This document shows positions 62,163 to 64,000 of a DNA stretch of 64,000 nt, in pieces. Source of the DNA: Oceanirhabdus sp942490885 (GTDB lineage Bacteria > Bacillota > Clostridia > Clostridiales > Clostridiaceae); the NCBI GenBank assembly GCA_942490885.1, contig CALNYT010000002.1, positions 3,100,001-3,164,000 of the forward strand, written 5' to 3'. Positions within the stretch are counted from its first letter, which is position 1; each line of letters begins with the position of its first letter. The notes under the pieces were generated by a model that saw nothing but the letters and a program-made list of their open reading frames with translations, was not told the origin of the DNA and searched no databases. The translations under genes were made by a program, and so were the position numbers.

Positions 62163-63491
62163 ATGTACACGTTTCCAAAAAACTTATACACAGATGTTAG
62201 AATAGAAAAAGTTTTTGAAACATCAATTAAACATGAGAATAATATCATAAAAGAAAACAAAACAAGAGAATATACCGGTGCATTTATTAGGATATTTGAT
62301 GGAGATAGATGGTATAGTAAATCAACATCAAATGTAGAAGACATTCAAAAAGAGATTATAGAATTGAGTAATATGGCTATAGAAAATAGAGAGATTTATT
62401 CCAATCCAATAGTAAAAAAAATAGAAGTTAACGTAGATTCATTATATTCATATAATGGGATTGAAATAGATAAGGTTTCAAAGTATCATAAGGAAGCTTT
62501 AGTTAAAGAGATTGCTGAAGAATTCAAAAACAAAACGGAACTTAAGTCATGCTCAATTATTTATAATGACAAAAGAGTTGAAAAAGAGTTCTATTCAAGT
62601 AAAGGATCAAAATTATCTTTTGATTATCAAGATGCTAGTGTTTTTGTAATATATGGTATTAATATAAACAACAAAGTTGATTCACAGTCTAGCTTAAAGT
62701 CATCTTATAACTTTTCTGATTTATATAATGCAAAGGAAAGCTTTAAAATTGACTATGAAAAGAGCTTATATTATCTTAAAAATGAAAAGCCTATAATCCC
62801 TGGAAAATATACTGTTGTAATGTCACCAAGCGTGGCAGGAGTCTTTGCCCACGAAAGCTTTGGACATAAAAGTGAATCAGATTGCATGCTGGGTGATGAG
62901 TCTTTATTAAAAGAATGGGTAATTGGCTCTAAGGTGGGGAGTAAAGAACTTTCTATTTATGACTGTGGAAACATAAAATCTACAGGTTATTGCCCTTATG
63001 ATGATGAAGGGAATAAATGCAAGAAAACTTATTTAATTAAGAATGGTATATTAAAAGGAAGGCTTCACTCAGCAGAAACAGCTTCGTATTTTAATGAAGA
63101 AATTACAGGTAATTGTAGAGCAAAAAATTTTGAGTTTGAACCAATAGTGAGAATGACATCAACTGTAATTGAAGGCGGTGAGATGACCTTTGATGAGTTA
63201 ATTGAGCCTATAAAAGAAGGGGTACTTTTAGATTATTGGAAATATGGAACAGGATTAAGTACATTTACAATTGCTCCAAGCAGAGCATATATGATACGTA
63301 ATGGAAAAATAGCAGAGCCAGTTAGTGTTTCAGTTGCAACAGGAAATGTAATGGAAACATTATTCAATGTAGATGGTATTTCAAAAGAAGTTGAACTTTG
63401 TTTTGGTAAATGTGGAAAAGATGATCAAGGCAGCCTTCCAGTTACCATGGGTGCTCCATATATAAGAATTCAAAATCTTCAATTACAGTAG
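62163..63491 (+). CDS. tldD: TldD-type metalloprotease
   Basis: A 442-residue member of the TldD/PmbA family. The zinc motif HESFGH (in VAGVFAHESFGHKSESD) is the catalytic HExxxH of TldD. The C-terminal part has the conserved CGKDDQGSLPVTMGAPY. With its partner it degrades unfolded peptides and trims some peptide natural products. I chose the ATG at 62163 after GGGGTGAG. It begins a plus-strand operon with pmbA. Confidence 0.92.
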   Translation: MYTFPKNLYTDVRIEKVFETSIKHENNIIKENKTREYTGAFIRIFDGDRWYSKSTSNVEDIQKEIIELSNMAIENREIYSNPIVKKIEVNVDSLYSYNGIEIDKVSKYHKEALVKEIAEEFKNKTELKSCSIIYNDKRVEKEFYSSKGSKLSFDYQDASVFVIYGININNKVDSQSSLKSSYNFSDLYNAKESFKIDYEKSLYYLKNEKPIIPGKYTVVMSPSVAGVFAHESFGHKSESDCMLGDESLLKEWVIGSKVGSKELSIYDCGNIKSTGYCPYDDEGNKCKKTYLIKNGILKGRLHSAETASYFNEEITGNCRAKNFEFEPIVRMTSTVIEGGEMTFDELIEPIKEGVLLDYWKYGTGLSTFTIAPSRAYMIRNGKIAEPVSVSVATGNVMETLFNVDGISKEVELCFGKCGKDDQGSLPVTMGAPYIRIQNLQLQ

Positions 63492-63500
63492 GAGGTAATT

Positions 63501-64000
63501 ATGATAAAAGAAACTTATAAAACAAAAATTAAGGAAATGTCTCTGAATGTAACTGATGGTAAAATATCTGCAATTAGAGAAAAAAATATAACAAAAACAG
63601 GTTTAAGGGTGTACAAGGATAAAAAGATTGGAATTGCAGGTACAATAGGAAATTATAATGAAGATATACTTTTAAATAAAGCGGTAGAATCCCTAAGAAA
63701 TTGTATTCCATATGAAAGTGAGCCAAGCCAAAACTATAAAGAGCATATAGTAAATGAAAGTAATCTTCCAGAGGGAAAAGAAGCCTTGGGATTCTTTGAA
63801 AAAATTTTAAAGAAGCTTAGGGACGATAATAAAGAATTTATTTTCAATGGAAAAATCAAAGTCTATACTAATAGAGACAGTATACAAAACGATAAAAACC
63901 TGGATTTGTTACATGAAAGAAAAGGGGTTAGCATAAACCTGCAGGTGAGAGAAAGATTTTCCCCAAAAATCTCAGATTTGGATTTAAAATTTGAAACAAG
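63501..64000 (+). CDS. pmbA: PmbA/TldE-type partner protein, N-terminal part (runs off the window)
   Basis: The first 166 codons of a second TldD/PmbA family member, starting 10 bases after tldD with GGAGG seven bases upstream. Early segments KIKEMSLNVTDGKISAIREK and TKTGLRVYKDKKIGIAGT match the PmbA N-terminal domain. PmbA lacks the zinc motif and forms a heterodimer with TldD; that region is not in view here. Confidence 0.85.
   Translation, partial: MIKETYKTKIKEMSLNVTDGKISAIREKNITKTGLRVYKDKKIGIAGTIGNYNEDILLNKAVESLRNCIPYESEPSQNYKEHIVNESNLPEGKEALGFFEKILKKLRDDNKEFIFNGKIKVYTNRDSIQNDKNLDLLHERKGVSINLQVRERFSPKISDLDLKFET

Overview
This window looks like the chromosome of a low-GC, endospore-forming Clostridium-type Firmicute. 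The DNA is strongly A+T rich. Housekeeping genes are of clostridial type and order (uvrC, murB, rapZ-yvcK-whiA, dnaE-pfkA-pyk, ftsEX-ctpB-PDZ-uvrBA, split transketolase, ClpS/ClpA). Sporulation or germination markers are present: a Spo0E-like phosphatase, a GerS-like lipoprotein beside alr, and DUF1540 and small Cys-rich proteins. Oxygen-sensitive glycyl-radical enzymes fit an anaerobe. Nearly all genes lie on the minus strand. Plus-strand exceptions are two small genes near 8 kb, a candidate small RNA at 11.4 kb, a five-tRNA array at 18 kb, a two-gene HTH cassette at 34 kb, and tldD/pmbA at the right edge. I cannot name the species.

Layout, left to right. 1-2.8 kb: two-component system with an FG-GAP-like lipoprotein. 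3-7.3 kb: potABCD polyamine importer with its HTH-cupin regulator. 7.5-11 kb: tRNA-Trp, two small genes, an S1-domain protein and a SEC-C protein. 11.4-17.6 kb: sRNA candidate, PHP phosphatase, YjjI/YjjW glycyl-radical pair, clpA-clpS. 18-23 kb: tRNA array, HEAT protein, signal peptidase, Spo0E, SemiSWEET, RlmD, DUF1540. 23.5-30 kb: pyk, pfkA, dnaE. 30-41 kb: whiA-yvcK-rapZ, HTH cassette, hisC, murB, two tandem BMP lipoproteins, uvrC. 41-46.9 kb: YdjM-like protein, a decapitated DUF4179-like gene, PBP/FtsW/FHA trio. 46.9-56.3 kb: uvrA, uvrB (with promoter and SOS box), PDZ protein, S41 protease, ftsX, ftsE. 57-61.7 kb: transketolase halves, MazEF, alr, gerS. 62-64 kb: tldD and the start of pmbA.

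The most unusual content is between genes. At least eight intergenic spots carry copies of one architecture. Tandem 7-bp units form terminal inverted repeats. Inside each end lie a GATG-like box and hairpin 1, then hairpin 2, a TTTACTC box and hairpin 3, and the two halves meet at a semi-palindromic centre (TTGTATTTTAAGTACAA-like). Each full copy is thus a roughly 200-230 bp inverted duplication with up to six local hairpins. Stem sequences differ between copies but stay paired, and the heptads at the two ends of a copy usually match in type. Several copies end exactly on the stop codon of a neighbouring gene, two partial copies flank a small-membrane-protein/HTH operon with paired operator-like dyads, and one copy sits at the break point of a truncated gene. 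I consider this element family the best candidate for an undescribed system in the window. Related heptad repeats may already be catalogued elsewhere; I could not check.
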